Assembly (NCBI GenBank): GCA_028277345.1
Contig: JANQGM010000020.1
Location: 62,001-126,000 of the forward strand
DNA length: 64,000 nt
DNA from: Candidatus Bipolaricaulota bacterium
Lineage (GTDB): Bacteria; Bipolaricaulota; Bipolaricaulia; UBA7950; UBA9294
Reading direction: 5' to 3'
Shown here: one piece after another, positions 27,242 to 37,050 of the stretch
Numbering within the stretch: position 1 is the first letter of the stretch
Layout of the letters: each line of letters begins with the position of its first letter
Notes under the pieces: model-generated
What the model was told of the DNA's origin: nothing
Seen by the model: the letters and a program-made list of their open reading frames with translations, nothing else
Database searches by the model: none
Program-made: the position numbers and the translations under genes

Positions 27242-28477
27242 CTAGGACCCAAACTTGGGCGCCCAGTTGCAATACCCGAGCAACATGGGAAGAACCCGGC
27301 CGCTGAATCGCCCTAACCCGCCTTGCCCCGCGACGCGAATGCCGATCGTCGTTCCGGAGTCGCGCGGAATGTTGGGACCGACAAAGAGAACGGGGACAGG
27401 GTCGACGGTGTGGTCGCCATAGTCGATGGGGGTGCAATGATCGCCTGTGAAGGCCAAATGGGTGCTGTCCCAATCAACCCGCTCAATCAGGGTCTTGAAC
27501 AGTTCCGTATCCATGCGCTCGATAAAGGCTTTCTTGGCCTCGGCATCTTGATCGTGTCCCGCGTTGTCGGTGCCCTTCAGATGGCAGAAGACGTAGTCAT
27601 ACGTCTTCAGTGCGTTGAGCACGGCCTCCGCCTTGGCGACGATATCGGTATCCAGGCCGCCGGTCGCGCCTTCGACCGGAATGTAGGTCATGCCGCATGC
27701 TTCGGCCACGCCCCGGTAGAGCGCGCCTCCCGCGATCACCGCTCCGCGAACGCCGTAAATCGACTCAATGGAGGGCAGGTCAGGACAGTCTGCGGCGCCC
27801 CGAAGAAGGAGCACGTTGGCGGGCAGTTTCCCCTCGGAAATCCGCTTTTGATTCAGTGGATGTTCTACAAGAAGCTCATACGATTGCTGCGTAATCTGAT
27901 TCACCAGATCGGCCGTCTTCTGCGCGCCAGGCACATCCGCTGTCGGAGCGGAGGGATGCAACAGCTCTCCGATAACGTGCGGATCCGTTTCGCTGATGAA
28001 ACGCGACAACCCCTCGCCACGAATCCTCAAGGCACCGCGATGCTGCGTACTGGCCAGGAAGTCAATCTCAGTGCCGGGAATGGACAATCCGCGCAGGGCA
28101 GCTTCGAGGTCCTTCTGCCCCTCGTTGATGCGTCCGGCTCGGCGATCGAGCAACCGAAGCCCATCATCCGACGTTTCCACGGATCCGAAGTTCGCTCGGA
28201 AACAGATGTCGCCGGCCTTTACATCCATGCCGATGCCCAGACATTCGAACACGCCACGGCCGGTGTAGACCTCGTAAGGATCGTATCCCATCAGCGAGAG
28301 GTGGGCGGTATCGCTTCCGGGACGAACGCCTGGGCCGATGGGGTCCACCAATCCAGATGAACCGCGGGTTGCCAGTGCGTCCAAATAGGGCGTGTCCGCG
28401 GCCTCCAAACACGTCTTGCCGTCGATGTCGGACGGTCGGCCGCCCAGTCCGTCTGCAATGATAAAGATACCCTTCAT
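27242..28477 (-). CDS. apgM: 2,3-bisphosphoglycerate-independent phosphoglycerate mutase, archaeal type
   Basis: A 411-residue alkaline-phosphatase-superfamily enzyme interconverting 3- and 2-phosphoglycerate. The ATG at 28477 has AGGGAGGAG upstream and begins [15 protein letters not shown], the metal-binding start of the ApgM family. Other landmarks are [14 protein letters not shown] (catalytic Ser/Thr region) and KGTDNAGHD plus FTGDHCTP (metal His/Asp). It is the first gene of the hydrogenase operon. Glycolytic or gluconeogenic flux genes are unusual at the head of such an operon. Confidence 0.92.
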   Translation of the reverse strand: MKGIFIIADGLGGRPSDIDGKTCLEAADTPYLDALATRGSSGLVDPIGPGVRPGSDTAHLSLMGYDPYEVYTGRGVFECLGIGMDVKAGDICFRANFGSVETSDDGLRLLDRRAGRINEGQKDLEAALRGLSIPGTEIDFLASTQHRGALRIRGEGLSRFISETDPHVIGELLHPSAPTADVPGAQKTADLVNQITQQSYELLVEHPLNQKRISEGKLPANVLLLRGAADCPDLPSIESIYGVRGAVIAGGALYRGVAEACGMTYIPVEGATGGLDTDIVAKAEAVLNALKTYDYVFCHLKGTDNAGHDQDAEAKKAFIERMDTELFKTLIERVDWDSTHLAFTGDHCTPIDYGDHTVDPVPVLFVGPNIPRDSGTTIGIRVAGQGGLGRFSGRVLPMLLGYCNWAPKFGS

Positions 28478-28505
28478 TCGATCTCCTCCCTGTGTTGGCG
28501 GTGCT

Positions 28506-28534
28506 ACAGTATCGAACCGACCACGCAGTGTCAA
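28506..28534 (-). promoter_or_regulatory. Sigma-70-type promoter of the hydrogenase operon
   Basis: On the minus strand, TTGACA is followed by a 17-base spacer and TACTGT, then 28 bases to the apgM start. It is the best -35/-10 pair that I found in the window and fits the start of the ~12-kb minus operon. Confidence 0.6.
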
Positions 28535-28624
28535 CGCTGGACCCTAGGGGATTCCCCTGGCCCTCCTATGTTTCCGCCAAGCCACGCGAGCCGTCCGTTT
28601 GCGAAGCCATCTGCGGCGCGCCTC

Positions 28625-28651
28625 TTGACCGATCCGGGTCTTCCGTATACC
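28625..28651 (+). promoter_or_regulatory. Possible promoter of the sucCD/Kor/Hdr operon
   Basis: TTGACC and TATACC are separated by 15 bases, about 40 bases before sucC. The spacing is short, so this is weaker than its divergent partner. AAGGAGGG precedes the sucC ATG. Confidence 0.35.
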
Positions 28652-28691
28652 TTCGCCCCCGAGCACAACGCTCAATCAAGGAGGGCGCTTC

Positions 28692-29858
28692 ATGAGAGTT
28701 CATGAGTATCAGGCGAAGCAACTGTTCGCCGACTACGGGATCCCCGTCGCCGCTTCGGCACCTGCGACATCCGTCGACGAGGCCGTTGCCGCAGCTTCCG
28801 AACTGGGATTCCCTGTCGTCGTCAAGGCCCAGATTCATGCCGGCGGGCGCGGCAAGGGAGGCGGCATTCAGCTGGCCGAGGACGCGACGGATGTCCGCGA
28901 GGCCGCCGCCCGAATCCTCGGCATGACGCTGGTCACGCCGCAGACCGGCCCTGAGGGCCGTGTTGTCCGAACCGTCTTGATCGAATCCGCATCCGACATC
29001 GCGCAGGAGCTGTATCTGGGGATGACCATCGACCGTGCCAATCGCGCCATCACCATCATGGCCTCCCGCGCAGGGGGCGTGGACATCGAGGAAACGGCCC
29101 GGACGAACCCTGACGCGATCCTCAAGGAGACCATCGATCCCCTCCTTGAACTGCGCCCTTTCCAGGCCTTTCGCCTCGCGTGCCGTCTTGGCCTACCGAC
29201 GAAAACGGCGCGCGGCGTCTCCAAATTCATCCAATCGCTCTACAAGCTGTTCCGTGAGAAGGACTGCGTTCTGGCTGAGATCAACCCGTTGGCCATCACA
29301 GCTGACGGCGCGCCCATCGCCATCGACGCTAAGCTCAACCTCGATGACAATGGGCTGTTTCGTCATCCCGAACTGGTCGAACTGCGGGATCTGAATGAAG
29401 AAGATCCTCTTGAAGTGGAAGCCACGGCTGTCAACCTCAACTACATCAAGCTTGAAGGCAATGTCGGCTGCCTCGTGAACGGAGCCGGCTTGGCCATGGC
29501 GACCATGGACCTCATCAAGCACGTCGGCGCCTCTCCCGCCAACTTCTTGGATGTCGGAGGCGGGGCGACGGCAGAGATGATCGAAAAGGGCGTTCATATT
29601 TTGATCGATGATCCGGATGTGAAGGCCGTGTTCATCAACATTTTCGGCGGGATCTTACGTTGCGATGTGTTGGCCGAAGGCGTCGTGGCCGCGGCCAAGA
29701 AGCTCGATGTGAAGGTTCCGGTGATCGTCCGGCTGGAAGGTACGAACGTCGAAGCCGGCCGGCAGATTCTTCAGGAGTCCGGCTTGAGCTTCCGGAGCGC
29801 CGTCGATCTTCGTGAAGCGGCAACCCTGGTTGCCGAAGCCGTAAAGGAGGCGTCGTGA
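28692..29858 (+). CDS. sucC: Succinate-CoA ligase beta subunit
   Basis: A 388-residue ATP-grasp subunit of succinyl-CoA synthetase, starting [26 protein letters not shown] (residues ~46-59) is the nucleotide-binding loop, and [11 protein letters not shown] (~315-325) and EGTNVEAGR are C-terminal domain landmarks. In the proposed reductive direction it makes succinyl-CoA from succinate, ATP and CoA. It overlaps sucD by a GTGA junction. Confidence 0.95.
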   Translation: MRVHEYQAKQLFADYGIPVAASAPATSVDEAVAAASELGFPVVVKAQIHAGGRGKGGGIQLAEDATDVREAAARILGMTLVTPQTGPEGRVVRTVLIESASDIAQELYLGMTIDRANRAITIMASRAGGVDIEETARTNPDAILKETIDPLLELRPFQAFRLACRLGLPTKTARGVSKFIQSLYKLFREKDCVLAEINPLAITADGAPIAIDAKLNLDDNGLFRHPELVELRDLNEEDPLEVEATAVNLNYIKLEGNVGCLVNGAGLAMATMDLIKHVGASPANFLDVGGGATAEMIEKGVHILIDDPDVKAVFINIFGGILRCDVLAEGVVAAAKKLDVKVPVIVRLEGTNVEAGRQILQESGLSFRSAVDLREAATLVAEAVKEAS

Positions 29859-30721
29859 GCATCCTCATTGGTAGCGATACCCGAGTTCTCGTTCAAGGCA
29901 TCACGGGCAATGAAGGCCGGTTTCATACGCAGCAGATGCTGGACTACGGCACCCACATCGTCGCCGGCGTCACGCCGGGCAAGGGCGGACAAGATGTCGA
30001 GGGCATTCCCGTCTTCGACACCGTCTCCGAGGCGGTTAACGCCACGGGCGCCAATGCATCGATCATTTTCGTGCCTCCCGCATTCTCGGCCGACGCCATC
30101 CTCGAAGCCGCCGACGCCGGCGTGGCGCTCGTCGTGTGCTTGACTGAGGGAATTCCCGTCAACGAGATGCTGGCGATCTGGAAGCACCTTGACTGTCTTG
30201 GCACCCATCTCATCGGCCCCAACACGCCCGGCCTCATCAGCCCCGGAACCTGCAAGCTCGGCGTCATGGCCGGCTATATCCATCAGCCCGGCCCCGTCGG
30301 CATCCTCTCCCGATCGGGCACACTCACCTATGAGGTCGTCCATCAGCTGACATCGCTGGGAATCGGCCAATCGACGTGCGTAGGCATTGGAGGCGATCAG
30401 ATCATCGGATTGTCGTTCTCCGAGCTCTTGCCCATGTTCCAGGCCGATCCAGATACCAAGGGCATCATTCTGATCGGCGAAATCGGCGGCTCGGCGGAAG
30501 AAGAGGCCGCAGAACTGATCGCTCGCGACGTCACCAAACCCGTTGTCGCCTTCATCGCGGGACAGACCGCGCCTCCCGGACGGCGGATGGGGCATGCCGG
30601 CGCCATCATCTCCGGAGGCTCGGGGACTGCGGCGGCGAAGATTGAGGCGCTTGAACGTGCGGGCGTCAAGGTGGCGGCCAGCCCGGCCGATGTGGGTGCA
30701 CTGATGGCCGACATCCTCTAG
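29855..30721 (+). CDS. sucD: Succinate-CoA ligase alpha subunit
   Basis: A 288-residue subunit with the CoA-binding Rossmann domain ([16 protein letters not shown], residues ~12-27) and the phosphorylated His in [13 protein letters not shown] (~242-254). The GTG start overlaps sucC. With sucC it supplies succinyl-CoA to the Kor enzyme encoded next. Confidence 0.95.
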   Translation: MSILIGSDTRVLVQGITGNEGRFHTQQMLDYGTHIVAGVTPGKGGQDVEGIPVFDTVSEAVNATGANASIIFVPPAFSADAILEAADAGVALVVCLTEGIPVNEMLAIWKHLDCLGTHLIGPNTPGLISPGTCKLGVMAGYIHQPGPVGILSRSGTLTYEVVHQLTSLGIGQSTCVGIGGDQIIGLSFSELLPMFQADPDTKGIILIGEIGGSAEEEAAELIARDVTKPVVAFIAGQTAPPGRRMGHAGAIISGGSGTAAAKIEALERAGVKVAASPADVGALMADIL

Positions 30722-30755
30722 AAGCAGATATTCTCATTTATCGAGACTAGGCGCG

Positions 30756-30769
30756 GGGACAATTGTCCC
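30756..30769. promoter_or_regulatory. Palindromic operator candidate GGGACAATTGTCCC
   Basis: A perfect 14-bp palindrome in the 124-base gap between sucD and korC. A related half-site, GGTGGACAATG, follows six bases later. The placement suggests a regulator controlling the korC-hdr part of the operon separately from sucCD. Confidence 0.5.
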
Positions 30770-30834
30770 TCCCGGTGGACAATGCTAGGGGAGTTGTTCT
30801 AGACTACCCCGAGCTGAATCCACTCATAAGGAGG

Positions 30835-30853
30835 GTTCCCACATAGTGGGAAC
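30835..30853 (+). promoter_or_regulatory. Hairpin covering the korC start codon
   Basis: GTTCCCAC-ATA-GTGGGAAC is a perfect 8-bp inverted repeat that begins directly after the AAGGAGG site and ends inside the first codons of korC; the GTG start at 30846 is in its right arm. With a 3-base loop it could form in RNA and limit translation, or act as a DNA operator. Confidence 0.45.
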
Positions 30854-31415
30854 ACCGCGTATGAGAGCAGAGGTACGCTTCGCAGGATTTGGAGGTCAGG
30901 GAATCATCTCAGCGGGCAAGATCGCCGGTCGGGCAGCCTCGATCTACGGCGGGAAGCAAGCTGTGATGATGCAATCTTATGGGCCGGAGGCACGCGGCGG
31001 CGCTTGTAATGCCGACCTCGTGGTTTCCGATGCCGTCATCGGCTACCCACAACTCAGTCAACCCAGCATTCTCGTCATCATGTCTCAAGAAGCCTATGAG
31101 AAATATGGCCAGAATATCGACCACGATGGCACCATGATCGTTGACCAAGATCTGGTCGATTTCGAGGAAATGCCGCCTTCGGTTTCCAAGGTCTATACCG
31201 TGCCGGCAACCCGCCTCGCCGATGAACTTGGCCGAAAGATCGTTGCCAACGTTGTCATGCTCGGCGCCTTGGCCGCCATCACGGAAATCGTCTCACGCGA
31301 TGCCATGCTTGACGCCATTCTTAATTCGGTTCCTCCGCGCACCAAGGACCTCAACGAGCGCGCCTTCGTGACCGGCTACGAAAAAGGAAAGGAGGCGCTG
31401 GGTGAGCACACCTAG
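30846..31415 (+). CDS. korC: 2-oxoacid:ferredoxin oxidoreductase gamma subunit
   Basis: A 189-residue gamma subunit of the pyruvate/2-oxoglutarate ferredoxin oxidoreductase family, with FAGFGGQGIISAGKIAG (residues ~12-28) and SYGPEARGG (~44-52). The GTG at 30846 uses AAGGAGG; an ATG at 30861 is an alternative. With KorA, B and D encoded 9 kb downstream it makes a four-subunit enzyme. It has been separated from korDAB by the hdr/mvh/frd block. It overlaps hdrA by 14 bases. Confidence 0.92.
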   Translation: MGTPRMRAEVRFAGFGGQGIISAGKIAGRAASIYGGKQAVMMQSYGPEARGGACNADLVVSDAVIGYPQLSQPSILVIMSQEAYEKYGQNIDHDGTMIVDQDLVDFEEMPPSVSKVYTVPATRLADELGRKIVANVVMLGALAAITEIVSRDAMLDAILNSVPPRTKDLNERAFVTGYEKGKEALGEHT

Positions 31416-33360
31416 AATCGGCGTCTTCGTCTGTCATTGTGGACTCAATATCGAACGAACCGTCGACACAGCCCGCGTTGCCGATGCGCTGCGCGAGATG
31501 TCCGGCGTGGCCTATGTCTCAAACTACGACTACATGTGCTCGGATCCGGGACAGCAGCTCGTCTCGGAAGCCATTCGCGACCACCGGCTGACCGGCGTTG
31601 TCATCGCGGCCTGTTCGCCGGCCATGCACGAGCCGACGTTCCGGCGGGCGGCCGAGGATGCGGGCATGAACCCGTACCTGGTCGAGATGGCCAATATCCG
31701 AGAACACTGCAGTTGGGTGCATCTCGATCGCGAGCAAGCCACCGCCAAGGCGATCAGGATCGTTCGCACGATGGTCGAGAAGGTGAAGGGCAACCATCCC
31801 CTCGACCCGGTGAAGATCGACCATGTGGACAAGTGCTTGGTCATCGGCGCCGGCATTACGGGCATCCAAGCGGCGCTCGATGTGGCCGAAGCCGGCTATC
31901 AAGTGCTCCTCGTCGAAAAGGAGCCGTCGATCGGCGGACACATGGCGCAGTTGTCGGAGACCTTTCCGACCCTGGACTGCTCACAGTGCATCCTGACGCC
32001 GAAAATGGTGGAAGCCTCGCGTCATCCGAATATCGAGCTGCTCACCTACAGCGAAGTGCTCGACGTCTCCGGCTATGTCGGCAACTACAACGTCACCATT
32101 CGCAAGAATCCCACGTACGTGGACGCCGAGAAATGCAACCTCTGCGGAGATTGCGAGAAGGTGTGCCCGGAGTCCGTGCCCAGTGAGTTCGAGCGAGGAC
32201 TGACGGAACGCAAAGCCATCTTCATCCCCTTCCAGCAGGCCGTGCCCTCTTCGTACACCTTGGATGAAGGGTCATGTCTGGGATTGCATCCTCTGCGCTG
32301 CAGCGAATGCGCCAAGGTCTGCGAAGTGGGCGCCATCGACTTCGATATGCAGCCCGAGATCCTGGAGGAAGAGGTCGCCGCCATCATCGTGGCGACAGGA
32401 TTCGACCTCTACCCCGTGCTGAATCTCGGGGAATATGGCGCCGGCGACATTCCGGATGTCGTCGATGGGCTGCAGTTCGAGCGGATGCTGTCCGCGTCCG
32501 GCCCAACCGGCGGACACGTCCGCCGCCCCTCGGATGGCAAGGTGCCTGAGCGCGTCGTCTTCGTGCAATGTGCAGGATCGCGAGACCCGGAAAATCACAA
32601 TTCGTACTGCTCGAAAATCTGCTGCATGTACACGGCAAAGCACGCGCTGCTCTACCGCCATGCCGTCCCCGATGCCGAAGCCGTCGTCTTCTACATTGAC
32701 GTTCGCGCCGGAGGCAAGGGGTACGAGGAGTTCATCCAGAACGCGACGGAGCACGAACAGATCCGCTACTTGCGCGGCAAGGTCGCCAAGATCTATCAAG
32801 ACGGCGACAAGGTCATGCTCTGGGGCGTCGATACGCTGTCCGGCCAGAAGGTGGAGATCGAGGCCGATCTCGTCGTCTTGGCCATGTCGATGGATCCTCA
32901 TCCCAGCACGGAAGCGCTGACCAAGATCCTCAAGATCAGCTGCGGGGGTGAAGGCTTCCTTAAAGAAGCACACCCCAAGCTGCGGCCGGTCGAATCGCTG
33001 ACAGCCGGGATCTATGTCGCGGGCGCCGGACAAGGCCCCAAGGACATTCCCGAATCCGTCGCTCAGGGAAGCGGCGCGGCCGCCAAGGCCATCGCCTTGC
33101 TTTCTCAAGACAAGCTCTCGCATTCCCCCGAAACCGCCTTTATCGATGAGACGATTTGCGGAGGATGCGGCGTGTGCGTGGGCATGTGCCCGTACACGGC
33201 GCTGTCGCTCACGGCATCCGGCGTTGCGGAGTGCAATGAGGTGCTCTGCGAGGGCTGCGGCACCTGCGTGTCGTCCTGCCCCACCGGCGCGGCGCAGATG
33301 AAGAATCAAACCGATTTCCAACTCCGAGAAATGATCGAGGTGGCACTCGCAGATGGATAA
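31402..33360 (+). CDS. hdrA: Heterodisulfide reductase subunit A (flavin/iron-sulfur)
   Basis: A 652-residue HdrA, the bifurcating-flavin subunit of HdrABC. The N-terminal domain has VFVCHCG. The FAD domain starts CLVIGAGITGIQAALD (residues ~149-164). The cluster region has DCSQCILTPKM; an inserted ferredoxin has CNLCGDCEKVCP plus CSECAKVCE; the C-terminal ferredoxin has CGGCGVCVGMCP and CEGCGTCVSSCP. This is full methanogen/acetogen length with no fused MvhD. It is expected to take H2 electrons from MvhADG and split them between ferredoxin and the HdrB side. Confidence 0.93.
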   Translation: MSTPRIGVFVCHCGLNIERTVDTARVADALREMSGVAYVSNYDYMCSDPGQQLVSEAIRDHRLTGVVIAACSPAMHEPTFRRAAEDAGMNPYLVEMANIREHCSWVHLDREQATAKAIRIVRTMVEKVKGNHPLDPVKIDHVDKCLVIGAGITGIQAALDVAEAGYQVLLVEKEPSIGGHMAQLSETFPTLDCSQCILTPKMVEASRHPNIELLTYSEVLDVSGYVGNYNVTIRKNPTYVDAEKCNLCGDCEKVCPESVPSEFERGLTERKAIFIPFQQAVPSSYTLDEGSCLGLHPLRCSECAKVCEVGAIDFDMQPEILEEEVAAIIVATGFDLYPVLNLGEYGAGDIPDVVDGLQFERMLSASGPTGGHVRRPSDGKVPERVVFVQCAGSRDPENHNSYCSKICCMYTAKHALLYRHAVPDAEAVVFYIDVRAGGKGYEEFIQNATEHEQIRYLRGKVAKIYQDGDKVMLWGVDTLSGQKVEIEADLVVLAMSMDPHPSTEALTKILKISCGGEGFLKEAHPKLRPVESLTAGIYVAGAGQGPKDIPESVAQGSGAAAKAIALLSQDKLSHSPETAFIDETICGGCGVCVGMCPYTALSLTASGVAECNEVLCEGCGTCVSSCPTGAAQMKNQTDFQLREMIEVALADG

Positions 33361-33796
33361 CAAACACGAAGCTCACGAACCCCGCATCGTCGCTTTCCTA
33401 TGCCGATGGTGCTCGTATGCGGGTGCAGACCTGGCCGGCGTCAGCCGCCTAACCTATCCGCCCAATGTCGTTCCCATGCGCGTAAACTGCTCGGGGCGCG
33501 TCGACGCGGACATGGTGCTCTCCGCCCTAGAGAAGGGCGCGGACGGCGTGCTGATCGGCGGATGCCATCCAGGAGACTGTCACTACGTCTCCGGAAACTA
33601 CAAGACGCGCCGGCGGATTGCCCTGCTCAAGCAAGCACTGTCCGAAGTCGGACTCGATCCACGCCGCGTTCATCTCGAATGGATCAGCGCATCCGAAGGC
33701 ATCAAGTTCCAGGAGACGATGACGTCCTATACCGAACTCATCCGCGAATTGGGACCGAGTCCGGTGCGCGCGACCAAGGAGGCCGTCCATGGCTAA
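33353..33796 (+). CDS. mvhD: MvhD-type electron-transfer subunit
   Basis: A 147-residue MvhD/FlpD-family [2Fe-2S] protein, the link between the hydrogenase or formate dehydrogenase and HdrA. FLCRWCSYAGAD (residues ~15-26), RVNCSGRVD (~43-51) and GGCHPGDCHY (~69-78) supply the cysteines. It overlaps hdrA and mvhG by 8 bases each. Confidence 0.92.
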   Translation: MDNKHEAHEPRIVAFLCRWCSYAGADLAGVSRLTYPPNVVPMRVNCSGRVDADMVLSALEKGADGVLIGGCHPGDCHYVSGNYKTRRRIALLKQALSEVGLDPRRVHLEWISASEGIKFQETMTSYTELIRELGPSPVRATKEAVHG

Positions 33797-34757
33797 GGCG
33801 AAGATCGGCATCTACTGGGCCGCCGCCTGCGGTGGCTGCGACTGCGCCTTGCTCGAGGTCGATGAACAGATCCTCGACGTCGTGGCTGCAGCCGATATCT
33901 TGCTCTGGCCCTGCGCCGCAGATCCCAAGTACAAGGATCTGCGCGAGTACAAGAACGGCGAAATCGACATCGTGCTGTTCAACGGCGCCATCCGGACGGA
34001 AGAGAATCGCGAACTGGCCCGCTTGATCCGCGAGAAGACGAAGTATCTCGTGGCCTTCGGCTCCTGCGCGCAATCGGGCGGCGTCATCGGCCTGGCAAAT
34101 CAATCGTCGAAAGAGGAGATCTTCAGCACGGTTTTCGGCGATACGAAGCATTGGCCGCAACAGAACTCCGTGGCCGATGGCTACGAGCTGGAGTTGCCGG
34201 AATTTTTGCCGAAGCTGACACACCTCGCCGATGTGGTTGAGGTGGATTACGTCGTGCCGGGATGCCCTCCGCCGAAGGAGGTCGTCTCCGAGCTGTTTAC
34301 GGCGCTGGTCGATGGCAACTTGCCTCAAACCGGCACCGTTTTCGCGTCGTCAAAGAACCTCTGCGAAGAGTGCTCGCGCGAACGCGAACAGAAGAAGATC
34401 ACTCAGATCCTTCGCCCGCACGAACACGAACCCGATCCGGAGAAATGCCTGCTCGATCAGGGGTTCATGTGCATGGGACCGGCCACGCGCGGGGGATGCC
34501 TCGCCGTCTGTCCGGCCGCCAACATGCCGTGCACCGGGTGTGCGGGCCCGACCGCCAATGTTCGCGATCAAGGCGCCGCCATGTTGAATACGGTCGCGTC
34601 GCTGATCGGAACCGGCGAAGAGGGTGAAGACCAACTGGAAGCCGAAGACGCCATCCTGGCGCAATTCGATGATATCGTCGGCACGTTCTATCGATTCGGT
34701 TCGGCGACGTCGATCTTCAAGGAAAGGTATCATGAGCAAAACAGTCCAGCACGTTAG
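33789..34757 (+). CDS. mvhG: F420-non-reducing hydrogenase small subunit
   Basis: A 322-residue [NiFe]-hydrogenase small subunit. ACGGCDCALLE (residues ~14-24), FGSCAQSGG and PGCPPPKE hold the proximal-cluster ligands, and the longer C-terminal part has further Cys groups (CEECSRERE, CMGPATRGGCLAVCP, CTGCAGP) for two more clusters. No Tat signal is present, so it is cytoplasmic. It transfers electrons from MvhA to MvhD. Confidence 0.92.
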   Translation: MAKAKIGIYWAAACGGCDCALLEVDEQILDVVAAADILLWPCAADPKYKDLREYKNGEIDIVLFNGAIRTEENRELARLIREKTKYLVAFGSCAQSGGVIGLANQSSKEEIFSTVFGDTKHWPQQNSVADGYELELPEFLPKLTHLADVVEVDYVVPGCPPPKEVVSELFTALVDGNLPQTGTVFASSKNLCEECSREREQKKITQILRPHEHEPDPEKCLLDQGFMCMGPATRGGCLAVCPAANMPCTGCAGPTANVRDQGAAMLNTVASLIGTGEEGEDQLEAEDAILAQFDDIVGTFYRFGSATSIFKERYHEQNSPAR

Positions 34758-36198
34758 CATCGATCCGATCACGCGTCTTGAGGGACACGGCCGCATCGAA
34801 CTGTTCCTGGACGACGACGGCAATCTCGCCGATGCCTTCTTCCAGATTCCCGAGTTGCGCGGGTTTGAGCAGTTTTGCGTGGGACGCCAGGGCGAGGATA
34901 TGCCCCAGATCACCGAGCGAATCTGCGGTGTCTGCCCGGAGGCGCACCACTATGCGTCGACCAAGACGCTCGACGACTGCTACAATGCGCCGCCGACGCC
35001 CCGGGCCAAGGCGCTGAGGGAACTGCTCTACAACGCCTACATCTTCTCCGACCATCTGCTGCACTTCTATTACCTCGGCGGACCCGATTTTCTCGTCGGA
35101 CCGTATGCCCCGCCGCAGGAACGCAATATCGTTGGCGTGATCGGCAAGGTCGGATTGGAGCTGGGCAAGGAAGTCATCAAACATCGTTCCTATGGCCAGA
35201 AGATCATTGAGATCATCGGCGGCCGCCCCATCCACCCGGTGACCGGGATTCCTGGCGGTCAGTCCAAGGGCATTACCGAGGACGAGCAGAATGAGATCCG
35301 CACGATGGCGGCCTCATGCCTGGAGTTCGCTCAAGCGACACTGGGCGTATTCAACGACGTTCTTCTCAAGGACGATACCTACAAACGGTTCATCTCCGAG
35401 AACGCCCACATGATGCCGACCTATTACATGGGCCTCGTCGATGAGGAAGGATCGATCAACTACTACGATGGCGATGTCCGCATCGTCGGGCCGGATGGCT
35501 CCGAATTCGCCCAAGTTCCAGGCTCGGAAACCCTGAGCCTTATTGATGAGCGCACGGAACCCTGGACGTACGTCAAGATCCCTTATCTCAAGGACGTGGG
35601 ATGGAAGGGCTTCGTCTCGGGGCCGGATTCCGGCGTGTACCGTGTGGGTCCGTTGGCGCGGCTCAACGTCTGCAAGCAAATCGGCACACCGTTGGCACAG
35701 AAACAGTATGAGGCCTTCCTCGAGTACTTCGGCGGAGGCCCTGTTCATGCCACGTTCGCCTACCATTGGGCGCGGCTCATTGAGATGCTCTCGGCGGCCG
35801 AACGCGTTGCTGCACTGGTCGAGCACCCCGACCTCATGACGGGTCCGTTGCGCACGCCGTTGGGTGCGCCGAGCGAGGGCGTCGGGGTCATCGAAGCCGC
35901 CCGCGGCGTACTCCTTCACCACTACGATCTCGATGACCGCGGACGCATCAACTCCGCGAATCTGATCGTCGCCACCACACACAATGTGGCCGGCATCTCC
36001 ATGTCCATCAAGGACATGGCGACGGCGGTCGTGGAGAACGGTGTCGTCGACGACGGCATCCTCAATCTCGTGGAGATGAGCTTCCGCAACTACGATCCTT
36101 GCTTGGCTTGCGCGACCCATGCCCTGCCCGGCCAGATGCCGTTGCTCGTTCAGGTTCACGATGCGCAAGGCTCCGTTTGCCAAAGGATCGAGCGATGA
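34732..36198 (+). CDS. mvhA: F420-non-reducing hydrogenase large subunit
   Basis: The ATG at 34732 (AAAGG site, 26-base overlap with mvhG) gives 488 residues and begins SKTVQHVSIDPITRLEGHGRI; the longer track start is rejected. Nickel ligands are in RICGVCPEAHH (residues ~62-72) and DPCLACATH near the C-terminus. A 25-residue tail after that His is the likely protease substrate. It belongs to group 3c with MvhD/MvhG and the Hdr genes around it. Confidence 0.93.
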   Translation: MSKTVQHVSIDPITRLEGHGRIELFLDDDGNLADAFFQIPELRGFEQFCVGRQGEDMPQITERICGVCPEAHHYASTKTLDDCYNAPPTPRAKALRELLYNAYIFSDHLLHFYYLGGPDFLVGPYAPPQERNIVGVIGKVGLELGKEVIKHRSYGQKIIEIIGGRPIHPVTGIPGGQSKGITEDEQNEIRTMAASCLEFAQATLGVFNDVLLKDDTYKRFISENAHMMPTYYMGLVDEEGSINYYDGDVRIVGPDGSEFAQVPGSETLSLIDERTEPWTYVKIPYLKDVGWKGFVSGPDSGVYRVGPLARLNVCKQIGTPLAQKQYEAFLEYFGGGPVHATFAYHWARLIEMLSAAERVAALVEHPDLMTGPLRTPLGAPSEGVGVIEAARGVLLHHYDLDDRGRINSANLIVATTHNVAGISMSIKDMATAVVENGVVDDGILNLVEMSFRNYDPCLACATHALPGQMPLLVQVHDAQGSVCQRIER

Positions 36199-36656
36199 GG
36201 CAACTCATCATCGGATGGGGCAATCCCATCGCTGGAGACGACGGCATCGGACCTCGCGCCGCGGAGTTGGCGGCCGAACGCGTCCCAGCTCACGTTGACG
36301 TTCGATCGTGCTCCCACGCCGGTCTCCGGCTGGTCGAGCTAATGCGCGGCTACGATCGCGTCCTGATCGCGGATGTTCGAATCGACGATGGGGATGCGAA
36401 GCTTCGAAAAGAGATCCTTCGCCCACACGATGAGGAGGCCTCTTTGCCGACGCGGCACGATGGAACGCTCCGCGAAGCGCTCAATGCCTTTCGCACGCTT
36501 CGCGATCCCGAACTTCCCGATGAGATCGTTCTTTTCAGTACACCGATCGCGGCTCCGACGACATGGAATGCTGCATTGTCTCAAGGTGGCGAGGCCGCGG
36601 CGGAACGATTGGCCGACGCTGTGATTCGAGAATTGGAGGTGACGGCCGTTGTCTAA
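36195..36656 (+). CDS. [NiFe]-hydrogenase maturation protease (Mvh-linked)
   Basis: A 153-residue HyaD/HycI-family endopeptidase beginning MRQLIIGWGNPIAGDDGIG. Its ATG overlaps the mvhA stop (ATGA), so this start replaces the longer track start. LIADVRIDD is the second metal-site region. It is a separate gene from the HydL protease, suggesting one protease per large subunit. Confidence 0.88.
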   Translation: MRQLIIGWGNPIAGDDGIGPRAAELAAERVPAHVDVRSCSHAGLRLVELMRGYDRVLIADVRIDDGDAKLRKEILRPHDEEASLPTRHDGTLREALNAFRTLRDPELPDEIVLFSTPIAAPTTWNAALSQGGEAAAERLADAVIRELEVTAVV

Positions 36657-37047
36657 GACGAAAGCCGTTTCAGCGGAGAACTTGCGCGCTCGCGTTGAGG
36701 AGCTGTCCGGAGAGAACGTCTTCGCCTGCTATCAATGCGGCATGTGCGCCGCCGGGTGTCCGCTGGCCGATGAGATGGATCGACTGCCAAGCCAGGTCAT
36801 CCGCGACTTGCAACTGGAGGACATCACGCTGCTCGACTCCAACGCGCCGTGGGTCTGCGCCAGTTGCCTCGCTTGCGAGGTTCGATGTCCCAAGGGCGTT
36901 GACTTGGCCAAGTTGATGGAGGCGCTTCGCCAGCTTCACCTTCGCAAGGAGCTGGACCACATGTCGATCGATGACATGAGCCACGACGAGATCAGGAAGC
37001 TGCCGCAAATTGCGTTGGTGGCGAGCTTCCGAAAGAAGACGGGATAG
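36649..37047 (+). CDS. hdrC: Heterodisulfide reductase subunit C
   Basis: A 132-residue protein with two [4Fe-4S] motifs, CYQCGMCAAGCP (residues ~26-37) and CASCLACEVRCP (~66-77), the HdrC pattern. A TTG start overlaps the protease stop by 8 bases. It conducts electrons from HdrA to HdrB. No membrane helices are present, so this is the soluble HdrABC type, not HdrDE. Confidence 0.9.
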   Translation: MSKTKAVSAENLRARVEELSGENVFACYQCGMCAAGCPLADEMDRLPSQVIRDLQLEDITLLDSNAPWVCASCLACEVRCPKGVDLAKLMEALRQLHLRKELDHMSIDDMSHDEIRKLPQIALVASFRKKTG

Positions 37048-37050
37048 CCG

